From Opitutus sp. ER46 (GTDB lineage Bacteria; Verrucomicrobiota; Verrucomicrobiia; Opitutales; Opitutaceae), in assembly GCF_003054705.1 (NCBI RefSeq), contig NZ_QAYX01000025.1, positions 496,001 to 560,000 on the forward strand: DNA of 64,000 bases, given 5' to 3'. The stretch's first letter is position 1. Each line of letters begins with the position of its first letter. A model generated the notes under the pieces. It was not told where the DNA came from. It searched no databases and saw only the letters and a list, made by a program, of their open reading frames with translations. Positions 34,848 to 44,138 of the stretch are shown in pieces. The translations under genes were made by a program, and so were the position numbers.

Positions 34848-35846
34848 TTACCGGTCGCCCTCGGGCTTGAGCCGGCGGAAGAAGACGAAGGAGGAGAGGA
34901 CGACGAACACGCCGAGGCCGGCGAGCGCGCCCCCGACGTCCTCGGCGGCGGCCCTGCGGCCGGCGGCGCTGAGGTTGGCGGCAAAGTGGCGGTCAAGGAG
35001 CGGCAACTCGGCGCCGGCGCGGGTGAGCGCGGTGTCGATCCGCAGGACCTCCTGCCGGACCTGCTTGAGATCGTGGGTGAAGCTGGCGCGCTTGAGCCAC
35101 GCGGGCGCTCCCGGCGGCGCAGCGAGGGCACTGGCGACGAACCAGAGCGCGATCCACACCCCCGTGGTCATGCGCGACGTCTTGCCGAGGGCGGAGACCC
35201 CGAGCGCGATGGCGGCGAGTGCGACAAGGCTGATGCCGTTGAAGAGCAGGGCGCGACCCAGCGGCTCGAGCGAGTACCAGATGAAGTCGGTGTTGGTCGC
35301 GAACAGCATGCTGACGAGCCACCCGAAGAGCAGGGGACCGGTCCAAACGAGGAGGATCATGCCCACGATCATCCCGAGTTTGCCGAGCAGGTAGTCGGTC
35401 GTGGTGAGCGGGCGGGCGAGGTAGATGACGAGCGCGTTGCTGGCGCGGTCGTGGGTGATGAGCCGCGGGATCATGCCGGTGAGGGCGAGCAGCGCCAGGA
35501 ACAGGCCGACAAAGGAATGCACCCAGAAGATCAGGCCGAAGATGCCGCCGATGCAGATGTCGGGGTAGAGGGCAACGAAGCCGCTGAGCGCGGTGACGAT
35601 GGCTTCGAAGCGTGGCCCGAGCCGGGTGGCGAGGCTCTCGAGCACGCCACCGCTGGAAATGGCCTGGCTGAACGTGAATCCGAGCACCGCAATCATGAGC
35701 CCGGAGCTCCAGGCGGCGCCGAGCAGGATCCGGTAGAAACGATTGCGCAGAAGCAGGTCGAGGCCGCTCCGGAGAATGCTCCAGCGGCGATAGCCCACGC
35801 CGCGCGGCGTCTCGCGCCAGCGACTGAGGTCAAGGGTTGCGTCCAT
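34848..35846 (-). CDS. ABC-2-type transporter permease
   Basis: Permease of 332 residues with about six helices (LDLLLRNRFYRILLGAAW, SFVGLFLALLALTGMIPRLI, DYLLGKLGMIVGMILL). The motif DRASNALVIYLARPLTTTDY is ABC-2-like. A large extracytoplasmic loop lies near the C-terminus. The start lies inside the 3' end of the upstream ATPase gene (17-base overlap), which couples the two. Confidence 0.82.
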   Translation of the reverse strand: MDATLDLSRWRETPRGVGYRRWSILRSGLDLLLRNRFYRILLGAAWSSGLMIAVLGFTFSQAISSGGVLESLATRLGPRFEAIVTALSGFVALYPDICIGGIFGLIFWVHSFVGLFLALLALTGMIPRLITHDRASNALVIYLARPLTTTDYLLGKLGMIVGMILLVWTGPLLFGWLVSMLFATNTDFIWYSLEPLGRALLFNGISLVALAAIALGVSALGKTSRMTTGVWIALWFVASALAAPPGAPAWLKRASFTHDLKQVRQEVLRIDTALTRAGAELPLLDRHFAANLSAAGRRAAAEDVGGALAGLGVFVVLSSFVFFRRLKPEGDR

Positions 35847-36849
35847 GGTCGGCGGAGATGGCGGCGATGAAGAGTTCGTGGAGGGCGTCGGGATTGGCGA
35901 CGATTTCGGCGGGCGGCAGGCCCTGCTGGCGCATGAGGTCGAGCAGCCACTCGATCGAGTCGGAGTCGGACTGGAGGCGGAGGCGGCCGTTGGAGAGGGC
36001 GGTCACCTGGTGGCCGGCGGCGGTGAGGGCGGTGATGAAGCGGTCGCGCTCGCTGGCGGGGGCGACCTCGACGATGCGCCGGTGGCGACTCTTGAGGGCG
36101 GCGATGGTGTCGTGTTCGAGGACGCGCCCGTGGCCGATGATGATGACGCGGTCGCAGACCCGCTCGATGTCGTGGAGCAGGTGGGAGGACATGATGACGC
36201 TGACGCCGAGCTCGCGCCACAGGGAGCCGATGAGCGTGAGGATGTGTTCGCGGCCGGACGGATCGAGGCCGTTGGTCGGCTCGTCGAGGAAGACGATGTC
36301 GGGGTCGTGGACCAGGGCCTGGGCGAGCTTGATGCGCTGCTTCATGCCCGTGGAGTAGGTGTCGACCGGGCGGTAGCGCTCCTGGCCCATGCCGACGAGG
36401 TCGAGAATCTCGTGCGTGCGCTGGCGGGCGACGCGGAAGGGCATGCCGGAGAGCTGGCCACAGTAGGTGACGTACTCGCAGCCGGCCATGCCGGGGATCT
36501 GGCAATCCTGCTCCGGGCTGTAGCCGACGCGCTCGCGGGAGGCGCGATTGCTGGCGCGGATATCGACGCCCAGGACCTTGGCGGTGCCGGACGTGGGCGT
36601 CTCCAGATTCAGGAGACACTTGATGAGCGTGCTCTTGCCGGCGCCATTGGGGCCGAGGAGGCCGATGTTGCCGGCGGGCACGGAGAGGTTGACGTCGGCG
36701 AGCGCGCGCTGGGCGCCGAAAAGCTTGGTGAGCCCCTGCACCTCGATGATGGGGCGTTGCGGATCGATACGGTGAGGCGGGGCGGTGCGCGGAGGGGAGG
36801 TAAGGGCGTTCAAGGTGGCGGCGGGTGGCGAGGTGCTGGGGTCATACAC
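35830..36849 (-). CDS. ABC transporter ATP-binding protein
   Basis: ATPase of 339 residues, first gene of the minus-strand transporter run. Walker A is GLLGPNGAGKSTLIKCLL, the signature helix is YSTGMKQRIKLAQALVHDP and Walker B is IVFLDEPTNGLDP. It is a paralogue of the ATPase at 33859-34827, so the locus holds two exporter pairs or one four-gene complex. GTG 36849 was preferred over the adjacent TTG 36852. Confidence 0.9.
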   Translation of the reverse strand: MYDPSTSPPAATLNALTSPPRTAPPHRIDPQRPIIEVQGLTKLFGAQRALADVNLSVPAGNIGLLGPNGAGKSTLIKCLLNLETPTSGTAKVLGVDIRASNRASRERVGYSPEQDCQIPGMAGCEYVTYCGQLSGMPFRVARQRTHEILDLVGMGQERYRPVDTYSTGMKQRIKLAQALVHDPDIVFLDEPTNGLDPSGREHILTLIGSLWRELGVSVIMSSHLLHDIERVCDRVIIIGHGRVLEHDTIAALKSRHRRIVEVAPASERDRFITALTAAGHQVTALSNGRLRLQSDSDSIEWLLDLMRQQGLPPAEIVANPDALHELFIAAISADHGRNP

Positions 36850-36852
36850 CAA

Positions 36853-37165
36853 GCGGGGCGGGGTGGTTACAAAATTGTATGGACGGCGAGGGCGGCCGAC
36901 CGAGCGGGGCGGAGAGGAAGTCCGGGAAGTGGCCCGGGAACGGGGAGCGGCAAGCGTGCCAACGGCGAGAGGGCGGGCGGCGAGACCGAGGTGGGGAGGG
37001 CGGTGGGGGGCGGCGGCGGAACGAGAACGAGAACGATGGGAGGGCGGCTGCGATATCCGGGGACGGCCCTCAATCCCTCAATCCCTCAATCCCTCAATCC
37101 CTCAATCCCTCAATCCCTCAATCCCTTGCGAGTAAGAGAAAGAGGAAGAGCAAGAGAAAGACCGG
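36853..37165. repeat. Repeat block 7 with a seven-copy octamer array
   Basis: A 313-base gap. GAGAAC/GAACGA hexads lie at about 37018-37036. CCCTCAAT is repeated seven times without error at 37067-37122. AGAAAG-type hexads follow at about 37135-37160, up to the cyclophilin stop. The rest (36853-37017) must hold the transporter promoter, but I see no consensus. Confidence 0.85.
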
Positions 37166-37780
37166 TCAGCGAGGGGGCGGGGTCGGGGCGGATTCGACGC
37201 GGATCTTGCGGATGACGAGAGGGGTCTTGGGTTTGGTCATGCGACCGTCGACGCCGCGCTCGGTGGGCGTGTCCATCAGCGCGTCGACGACTTCCATGCC
37301 GCGGCTGACCTGGCCGAAGATGGTGTAGTCGGCGGGCAGCGGGTAATCCCGCTGCACGATGAAGAACTGGCAGGCGTTGGTGTTGGGGCCGGTGTTGGCC
37401 ATTGCGACGGAGCCGCGTTTGTAGCCCGTGCGGTAGAGGGGAGACTTGCGATCGATCTCGTCGGCGAACGTGCCGCCCCAGGCGCTCTCGCCGCCGAAGC
37501 CGGTGCCGAGCGGATCGCCGCCCTGGATCATGAAGTCCTTCACGATGCGGTGGAACGTCAGCCCGTCGTAGAAGCCGCGTTCGGACAGCAGGCGGAAGTT
37601 CTCCACGGTCTTGGGCGCGACGGTGGGGAGCAGGTTGATGTGGATCGCGCCTTTGTCGGTTTCGATGACCGCGACGACCGAAGGCTCGGCCACGAGCTTG
37701 CCGCGCTTTTCGGATTTGGCGCACGCGGTGAACAGGAGGCTGAATCCGAGAACCACGGCGAGGAGAACACGGGAGTGCAT
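37166..37780 (-). CDS. Cyclophilin-type peptidyl-prolyl isomerase lipoprotein
   Basis: Peptidyl-prolyl cis-trans isomerase of 204 residues that assists folding in the periplasm. The lipobox LLFTAC at about residues 15-20 predicts a lipid anchor. The cyclophilin core has TVENFRLLSERGFYDGLTFH, IQGGDPLGTGFGGESAWGG, SVAMANTGPNTNACQFFI and a final GRMTKPKTPLVI segment. Divergent from the membrane protein gene at 37.9 kb. Confidence 0.93.
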   Translation of the reverse strand: MHSRVLLAVVLGFSLLFTACAKSEKRGKLVAEPSVVAVIETDKGAIHINLLPTVAPKTVENFRLLSERGFYDGLTFHRIVKDFMIQGGDPLGTGFGGESAWGGTFADEIDRKSPLYRTGYKRGSVAMANTGPNTNACQFFIVQRDYPLPADYTIFGQVSRGMEVVDALMDTPTERGVDGRMTKPKTPLVIRKIRVESAPTPPPR

Positions 37781-37782
37781 GG

Positions 37783-37900
37783 GGAAAGGGCTAAAGGGCG
37801 AAAAGGCTTAAGGGCTGAAAGGGAAGATGCTGAAGGTCTGAAATCCCTCAATCCCGCTCTGAGGAGAAAGAGAAAGAGGATGAGTAAGAGAAAGAGAGGT
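37783..37900. repeat. Repeat block 8
   Basis: Purine-rich short units (AAAGGGC, GGGCTGAAAGG, AGAAAGAGG) fill most of the divergent gap between the cyclophilin and the membrane protein. One and a half CCCTCAAT octamers lie at about 37846-37857, linking this block to block 7. Confidence 0.65.
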
Positions 37901-37962
37901 GGAAACCGTTGAAATTGCCTTGAGTGGGGGAGGGGCGAACGGAGAGCTTGGGGGGCTTGAGT

Positions 37963-39516
37963 ATGTTCTCTCGCCGGATGGTTTTGCGCGGGGCGGGTGT
38001 GGCGCTCGCCGTGCTGTTTCTCGGCATGGTGAGCCGCTTCTGGCACCCGTATTATGGATTCACGCGGTTCATTCAGATGGATGAAAGCGATGAGCGCGTC
38101 GCGGTGTCGGCGGTGAAATCGGGGGCCGTTTTCGTCTATGCGGGAAGCAATGGCTACGATGGAGCGACATACGCGCAGATCGCGGTTGATCCTTCGCTGC
38201 GCGATCGGGAATTGCCCCAGGCGATCCAGAATCTGCCGTATCGAGCGCGGCGGATTCTCACGAGTTTTGTGGCGTGGACCGTGGCGGGAGGACGTCCGGC
38301 GGCGATCGCGCCCACCTATGCCGCGCTGAACATCGCGGTGTGGCTGGCGCTCGCGCTGGTGGGCTGGCGGCTGTTGCGCGTGGACGATGCGCGCAGCTTC
38401 GCGGTATGGGCGGGTTTTCTTTGCTCGGCGGGAGTGTTGCACTCGGTGCGACTGGCGCTGACGGATGCGTTTGCGACCCTGCTCTTCGCCTGGGCTTTGA
38501 CGGCGGCGGAGCGCGGACGTTGGCGCTGGGGCGCGGCGGTGCTCGGCGTGGCGGGGCTGGCGCGGGAGAGCATTCTCGCGACCGCGCTCGCGTTTGTGCC
38601 GCCCGCGGCGGTGCGGGCGCGACGGTGGCGCGAGTTGCTGTTCGCCGGGGTGGTCGTTTGCGCGCCGCTCTCCGTGTGGCTCGTGTACGTGACCCTCACG
38701 GTGGGCAATGCCGGCGAAGGCTGGGGCAACTTTTCGGCGCCGCTGGTCGGCCTGTTTGGGAAACTCAAAGAGGTGGTGACCGGGCTCGATCCGCGGGAGC
38801 CCTGGTGGCTGCTGCGGTTCGGCACCGCGATCTCGTTCGTCGCGCTCCTGAGCCAGGCGGCGTATGTCTTGCGGCATCGCGATCTGGAGGATCGCTGGTG
38901 GCGAAGCGCGTTGGGCGGCCTGGCGATGATGGCGTGCTTTGGCACCGCGGTGTGGGAGGGAAATCCGGGCGCGGCGACGCGCGTGTTGCTGCCGCTGTCG
39001 CTGGCGGTGGCGGTCCTGATCGTACGGCGGCGCAGCGGCTGGCATTGGGTGGTGCTCACAAACCTCACGGTGCTGAGCGGCGTGCTGGCATTCGTCCATG
39101 TCCCTCGGCACGCGAACGAATTTACGGCGGGCCGCGCGGGCGGCCTCGGCTACGTGGCGGAGCTGCGCTCCGGCTGGTACGGCCGCGAGGAGGCGGGGCG
39201 GCATTTCTGGACGTGGACCGCGGGCGGCGGGGAGATCGCGATGCGGACGACGGCGGGCGCGCCGACGGCGGCGACGCTGACGCTGCGACTGCGCGCGTTG
39301 AGTCCGCGGCGGGTTACGCTGCGGGTGAACGGCCTGGAACGCTGGGCCGGGGAGGTGGGAACCGAGGCGATCCCGGTGACGGTGCCGGTGCAGGCGACAC
39401 GCACGCTGCGGTTGGAGCTGGCGTCGGAGGCCGCGCCTGTGACGGAAGGGGCGCGAGCCGATGCGCGCCTGCTCGGGTTTGCGGTGTACGATCTCGGCCT
39501 CGCGGCGGCGCGGTAA
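37963..39516 (+). CDS. Multi-pass membrane protein, possible GT-C glycosyltransferase
   Basis: Integral membrane protein of 517 residues with about ten helices (VLRGAGVALAVLFLGMVS, APTYAALNIAVWLALALVGW, LLFAGVVVCAPLSVWLVYV and others). The first periplasmic loop (IQMDESDERVAV, GSNGYDGATYAQIAVDP) has an acidic Asp/Glu motif of the kind used by GT-C glycosyltransferases for a lipid-phosphate sugar donor. The last about 130 residues are soluble and beta-rich (RVTLRVNGLERWAGEVG). Exact activity is not readable. ATG 37963 was chosen; GTG 37924 is possible. Confidence 0.7.
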   Translation: MFSRRMVLRGAGVALAVLFLGMVSRFWHPYYGFTRFIQMDESDERVAVSAVKSGAVFVYAGSNGYDGATYAQIAVDPSLRDRELPQAIQNLPYRARRILTSFVAWTVAGGRPAAIAPTYAALNIAVWLALALVGWRLLRVDDARSFAVWAGFLCSAGVLHSVRLALTDAFATLLFAWALTAAERGRWRWGAAVLGVAGLARESILATALAFVPPAAVRARRWRELLFAGVVVCAPLSVWLVYVTLTVGNAGEGWGNFSAPLVGLFGKLKEVVTGLDPREPWWLLRFGTAISFVALLSQAAYVLRHRDLEDRWWRSALGGLAMMACFGTAVWEGNPGAATRVLLPLSLAVAVLIVRRRSGWHWVVLTNLTVLSGVLAFVHVPRHANEFTAGRAGGLGYVAELRSGWYGREEAGRHFWTWTAGGGEIAMRTTAGAPTAATLTLRLRALSPRRVTLRVNGLERWAGEVGTEAIPVTVPVQATRTLRLELASEAAPVTEGARADARLLGFAVYDLGLAAAR

Positions 39517-39591
39517 ATTTCCGGCGCGGACGTGGCGCTGTCCGGGACGGTTTTCGTCGGGGATTCGGCACGCGCTTTCGACCCAAAGAAA

Positions 39592-39620
39592 ACGGCCGCC
39601 GGAGAGCATCCGGCGGCCGT
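39592..39620 (-). terminator. Strong intrinsic terminator of thrS
   Basis: A perfect 11-bp stem (ACGGCCGCCGG / CCGGCGGCCGT) with a 7-base loop, followed on the minus strand by TTTTCTTTG. It lies 27 bases after the thrS stop and also faces the convergent membrane-protein gene. Confidence 0.88.
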
Positions 39621-39646
39621 GAGAGGTGGTAGCTGCGGACCGGTCT

Positions 39647-41560
39647 TTATGCCTTTTTCTTTTCGGGCAGGGAACGGGATTGGGCCTCGGCCTTGACCTT
39701 GGCCACGTAGGCGTCGGCGGTCATCACACCCTCGTCGCCGCGGGCGCGGGAGCGGACGGACACGCTGTTGGCCTCGGCCTCCTTCTGGCCGATGACGATC
39801 GTGTACGGGACCTTGTCGATCTCGGCGCGACGGATCTTGGCGCCCAGCTTGTCGCTGTGCTCGTCGAGCGTGGCGCGGAGCCCTTCGGCGCGGAGCCGGT
39901 TGAGGAGGCCGCGGGCGTAGTCCATCGTCTTGTCGCTGATCGGCACCAGGCGAATCTGCTCGGGGGCGAGCCAGACCGGGAAGTCGCCGGCGAAGTGCTC
40001 GATGAGCACGCCGCAGAAGCGCTCCATGGAGCCGAACGGCGCGCGGTGGATCATGACCGGGCGGTGCGGCTGGTTGTCGGCGCCGATGTAGGACAGGTCG
40101 AACCGGATGGGCAGGTTGTAGTCGACCTGCACGGTGCCGAGCTGCCATTCGCGGCCGATGACGTCCTTGACCACGAAGTCGATCTTCGGGCCGTAGAACG
40201 CGGCCTCGCCGGGCTCCTCAGTGAAGGGCACGCCGAGAGTCTTCGCCGCCTCGCGGCAGGCGTTTTCGGCTTTGTCCCAGTTCTCCTTGTTGCCGGTGTA
40301 CTTCGTGGAATCCGGATCCCGCAGGCCGACGCGCACGCGGTAGTCCTGCATGCCGAGCGTGCTGAGCACGATCTTCACGAGGGAAAGGCAGCCGAGGACC
40401 TCCTGGGCGACCTGTTCCTCGGTGCAGAACAGATGGGCGTCGTCCTGGGTGAAGCCGCGGACGCGCGTCATGCCGTTGAGCTCGCCGCTCTGCTCCCACC
40501 GGTAGACGGTGCCGAATTCCGCGAGGCGGACCGGCAGGTCGCGGTACGAGTGCGGCTGCGAGGCGAAGATCTTGATGTGGTGCGGGCAGTTCATCGGCTT
40601 CAGGAGGAAGCCGTTGAGGAGTTGCTCGTCGGGCCGCACGCGATCGGGGGTGATCACCTCGCGGCCGGTGCGGTTGTTGACCTGTTCGCGGAGATTGTTC
40701 GAGACCGCGTCGAGCCGGGCGAACGCCTCGGCGCAGGAGCAGTTTTCACCCAGCGCCTTGGCCAGGGAGTCGTTCTCGAAGATCGGGGAGAACTGAGAGT
40801 CCTTGTAGTACGGGAAGTGGCCGGAGGTCTTGTAGAGCTCGAGCTTGCCGATGTGCGGCGTGAACACCTGCGAGTAGCCCTGCTTGCGCAGTTCCTCGCT
40901 GATGAACGTCTGCAGCTCCTGGCGGATGATGGCCCCGTTGGGCGTCCAGAGGATCAAGCCCTGGCCAACGTCCTCATCGATGTGGAAGAGCTTCAGCTCG
41001 CGGCCGAGTTTGCGGTGGTCGCGGAGCTTGGCCTGTTCCTGCTGGGTGAGGTAGTTGGCGAGTTCGTCCTTGGAGGCGAAGGCGGTGCCGTAGATGCGCT
41101 GGAGCTGCTTGTTCTTCTCGTCGCCGCGATGGTACGCGCCGGCAATGGAGAGCAGCTTGAAGGCCTTGATCTGCTTCGTGTACCGGACGTGCGTGCCGGC
41201 GCAGAGGTCGATGAAGTCGCCGTTCTGGTAGAACGAGATCTTCTCGCCCTCCGGAATGTCGGACAGGCGGCCCAGCTTGTAGCGCTCCTGGCCGATGCGC
41301 TTGATGATCTCCGTTGCTTCCTCGCGCGAAACCTCGGTCCGGCGGAACGGCTGGTTCTCATCGATCACCTTCTTCATCTCCGCCTCGAGCTTCGTGAGGT
41401 CCTCGGCGGTGAGTTTGTGATCGAGATCGATATCGTAATAGAACCCGGTGTCCGTCGGGGGGCCGATATCGAGCTTGGCATCGGGGAAGATGCGCAGAAT
41501 CGCGGTCGCCAGCACGTGGGAGCACGAGTGGCGAATTTCTTCAAGCGGAGTCATAGCCAT
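39647..41560 (-). CDS. thrS: Threonyl-tRNA synthetase, TGS domain absent
   Basis: Class II synthetase of 637 residues that charges tRNA-Thr and removes Ser. The usual N-terminal TGS domain (about 60 residues) is missing; the protein begins with the editing domain (HSCSHVLATAI, IDLCAGTHVRYT). The catalytic core has FLLKPMNCPHHIKIF, motif 2 YRWEQSGELNGMTRVRGFTQ, and AAFYGPKIDFVVKD, and the anticodon domain starts VWLAPEQIRLVPIS. Between HFPYYKDSQF and FLLKPMNCPHH there is an extra segment of about 45 residues (about 257-315) absent from E. coli ThrS. ATG 41560 lies at the natural N-terminus. Confidence 0.93.
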   Translation of the reverse strand: MAMTPLEEIRHSCSHVLATAILRIFPDAKLDIGPPTDTGFYYDIDLDHKLTAEDLTKLEAEMKKVIDENQPFRRTEVSREEATEIIKRIGQERYKLGRLSDIPEGEKISFYQNGDFIDLCAGTHVRYTKQIKAFKLLSIAGAYHRGDEKNKQLQRIYGTAFASKDELANYLTQQEQAKLRDHRKLGRELKLFHIDEDVGQGLILWTPNGAIIRQELQTFISEELRKQGYSQVFTPHIGKLELYKTSGHFPYYKDSQFSPIFENDSLAKALGENCSCAEAFARLDAVSNNLREQVNNRTGREVITPDRVRPDEQLLNGFLLKPMNCPHHIKIFASQPHSYRDLPVRLAEFGTVYRWEQSGELNGMTRVRGFTQDDAHLFCTEEQVAQEVLGCLSLVKIVLSTLGMQDYRVRVGLRDPDSTKYTGNKENWDKAENACREAAKTLGVPFTEEPGEAAFYGPKIDFVVKDVIGREWQLGTVQVDYNLPIRFDLSYIGADNQPHRPVMIHRAPFGSMERFCGVLIEHFAGDFPVWLAPEQIRLVPISDKTMDYARGLLNRLRAEGLRATLDEHSDKLGAKIRRAEIDKVPYTIVIGQKEAEANSVSVRSRARGDEGVMTADAYVAKVKAEAQSRSLPEKKKA

Positions 41561-41669
41561 GATGTGTAGTGATTGTGGCCTGCCTACGATTGCAGGGCCG
41601 GAACCGTGTAGAGCGCCGGGAAAACGCGTGGGTGTCAACCCGGCGGCGCGCCGCGGCGCCGGCGCGCTG

Positions 41670-41715
41670 CGGTTCCAGGTTCAAGGTTGGAAGGTTACAG
41701 GTTCGGAAACCGCCG
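41670..41715 (+). repeat. Heptad repeat block 9
   Basis: Units GGTTCCA, GGTTCAA, GGTTGGA, GGTTACA and GGTTCGG follow at 7-8 base spacing. It lies in the 256-base divergent gap between thrS and the arginase-like gene. The rest of that gap shows no gene. Confidence 0.75.
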
Positions 41716-41816
41716 GAGGAAGGAACGAGGCGAGTCGGCGGTGTTGGGCGCGCCGTGGCGGGGTGCGGCGCTTTGACACCGGGGCTAGAATCGGCGGTCA
41801 CGCAAAGGACACGCAC

Positions 41817-42584
41817 ATGAGCCTGATCGATCGCCGGGTGAGGTTTCTCCGTTTTGACGCGGTGTACGCGGAGCAGCCGGAGCTGCAGGCGCGGTACCAG
41901 CATCGCTCGGTCGATCTCCGGCGGTTGCGCGGGACGAGCCTGTACTGCTCGGTGGATGCGTTTGGTGTGATCCGTCGGGCGTTGGCGGAGGTGCCAGGTG
42001 GCATCACGCTGATCGGTTCTGGTGACCATCACTACGTGGCGCTGGCCTGCATATCGCGGTTGGAGAGGCCCTTCACGCTGGTGGTTTTCGACCGCCATAC
42101 GGACAGTGCGGAAGGTGTGATCCCGGGACTGGTTTCCTGCGGCTCGTGGATCCTGCATGCGGTGCGCGCGCTCCCGAATCTACAGCAGGTGATCTTGCTT
42201 GGCGTGCCGGAGGAGGCGGGGGCGCGCCTGCCGGCGGCGCTTCGCGGACGCGTGACAGCGTTTCCGGCCAAGGCGATGCCGACGGCGGATCAACTGCTGG
42301 CGTTGGTGCCAACGGGTGACGTCTATCTCAGCATCGACAAGGACGCGTTTGACCGAACGGTCGCGGTGACGAACTGGGACCAGGGCAGCCTGACGCTGGA
42401 CGGGGTACGGCCGCTGCTGCGAGCACTGGTGCGGGAGCGCGTGATTCGCGGCGTGGATATTTGCGGCGAATTGGCGGCCAGCCCGGTCGAGCTGCTGAGG
42501 GCGGACGTGCACGAAGCCATCCGCCGCAACGAGCGGACGAACGAGGCGCTGCTCGACCTGCTGCTCGATACGGCGCGGAACTAG
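41817..42584 (+). CDS. Arginase/agmatinase-fold protein
   Basis: Protein of 255 residues with the ureohydrolase metal-binding pattern in altered form: GSGDHHYVAL, VVFDRHTDS and LSIDKDAFD stand where arginases have GGDHS, DAHxD and DVDxxDP. Most metal-binding Asp and His residues are kept, so a di-metal site is likely, but the substrate may not be arginine or agmatine. It is shorter than typical arginases (about 300). Convergent with cysS, with a GC-rich hairpin between. Confidence 0.68.
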   Translation: MSLIDRRVRFLRFDAVYAEQPELQARYQHRSVDLRRLRGTSLYCSVDAFGVIRRALAEVPGGITLIGSGDHHYVALACISRLERPFTLVVFDRHTDSAEGVIPGLVSCGSWILHAVRALPNLQQVILLGVPEEAGARLPAALRGRVTAFPAKAMPTADQLLALVPTGDVYLSIDKDAFDRTVAVTNWDQGSLTLDGVRPLLRALVRERVIRGVDICGELAASPVELLRADVHEAIRRNERTNEALLDLLLDTARN

Positions 42585-42615
42585 CGGGCGGAGGCAGGGC
42601 CCTGGGCACGCCCGC
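42584..42615. terminator. Possible bidirectional hairpin between convergent genes
   Basis: GCGGGCG and CGCCCGC are separated by 18 bases that include the palindrome AGGGCCCT. It is placed between the convergent arginase-like gene and cysS. No T-tracts. Confidence 0.4.
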
Positions 42616-42623
42616 GGCGCGGG

Positions 42624-44003
<1,380 letters not shown>

Positions 44004-44138
44004 GACGCGGCGGTGAAGGGACGCAGCTAACAGGTTTTCCGGTGGAGCGAAACCTGGTTTTTGGAGGTTTTTGCCGGGCAGGTGCATGAGCGTTAACGAG
44101 GGGGCGCTTTGTGCCGATGAGGACGAGGTCGGGCCCAA

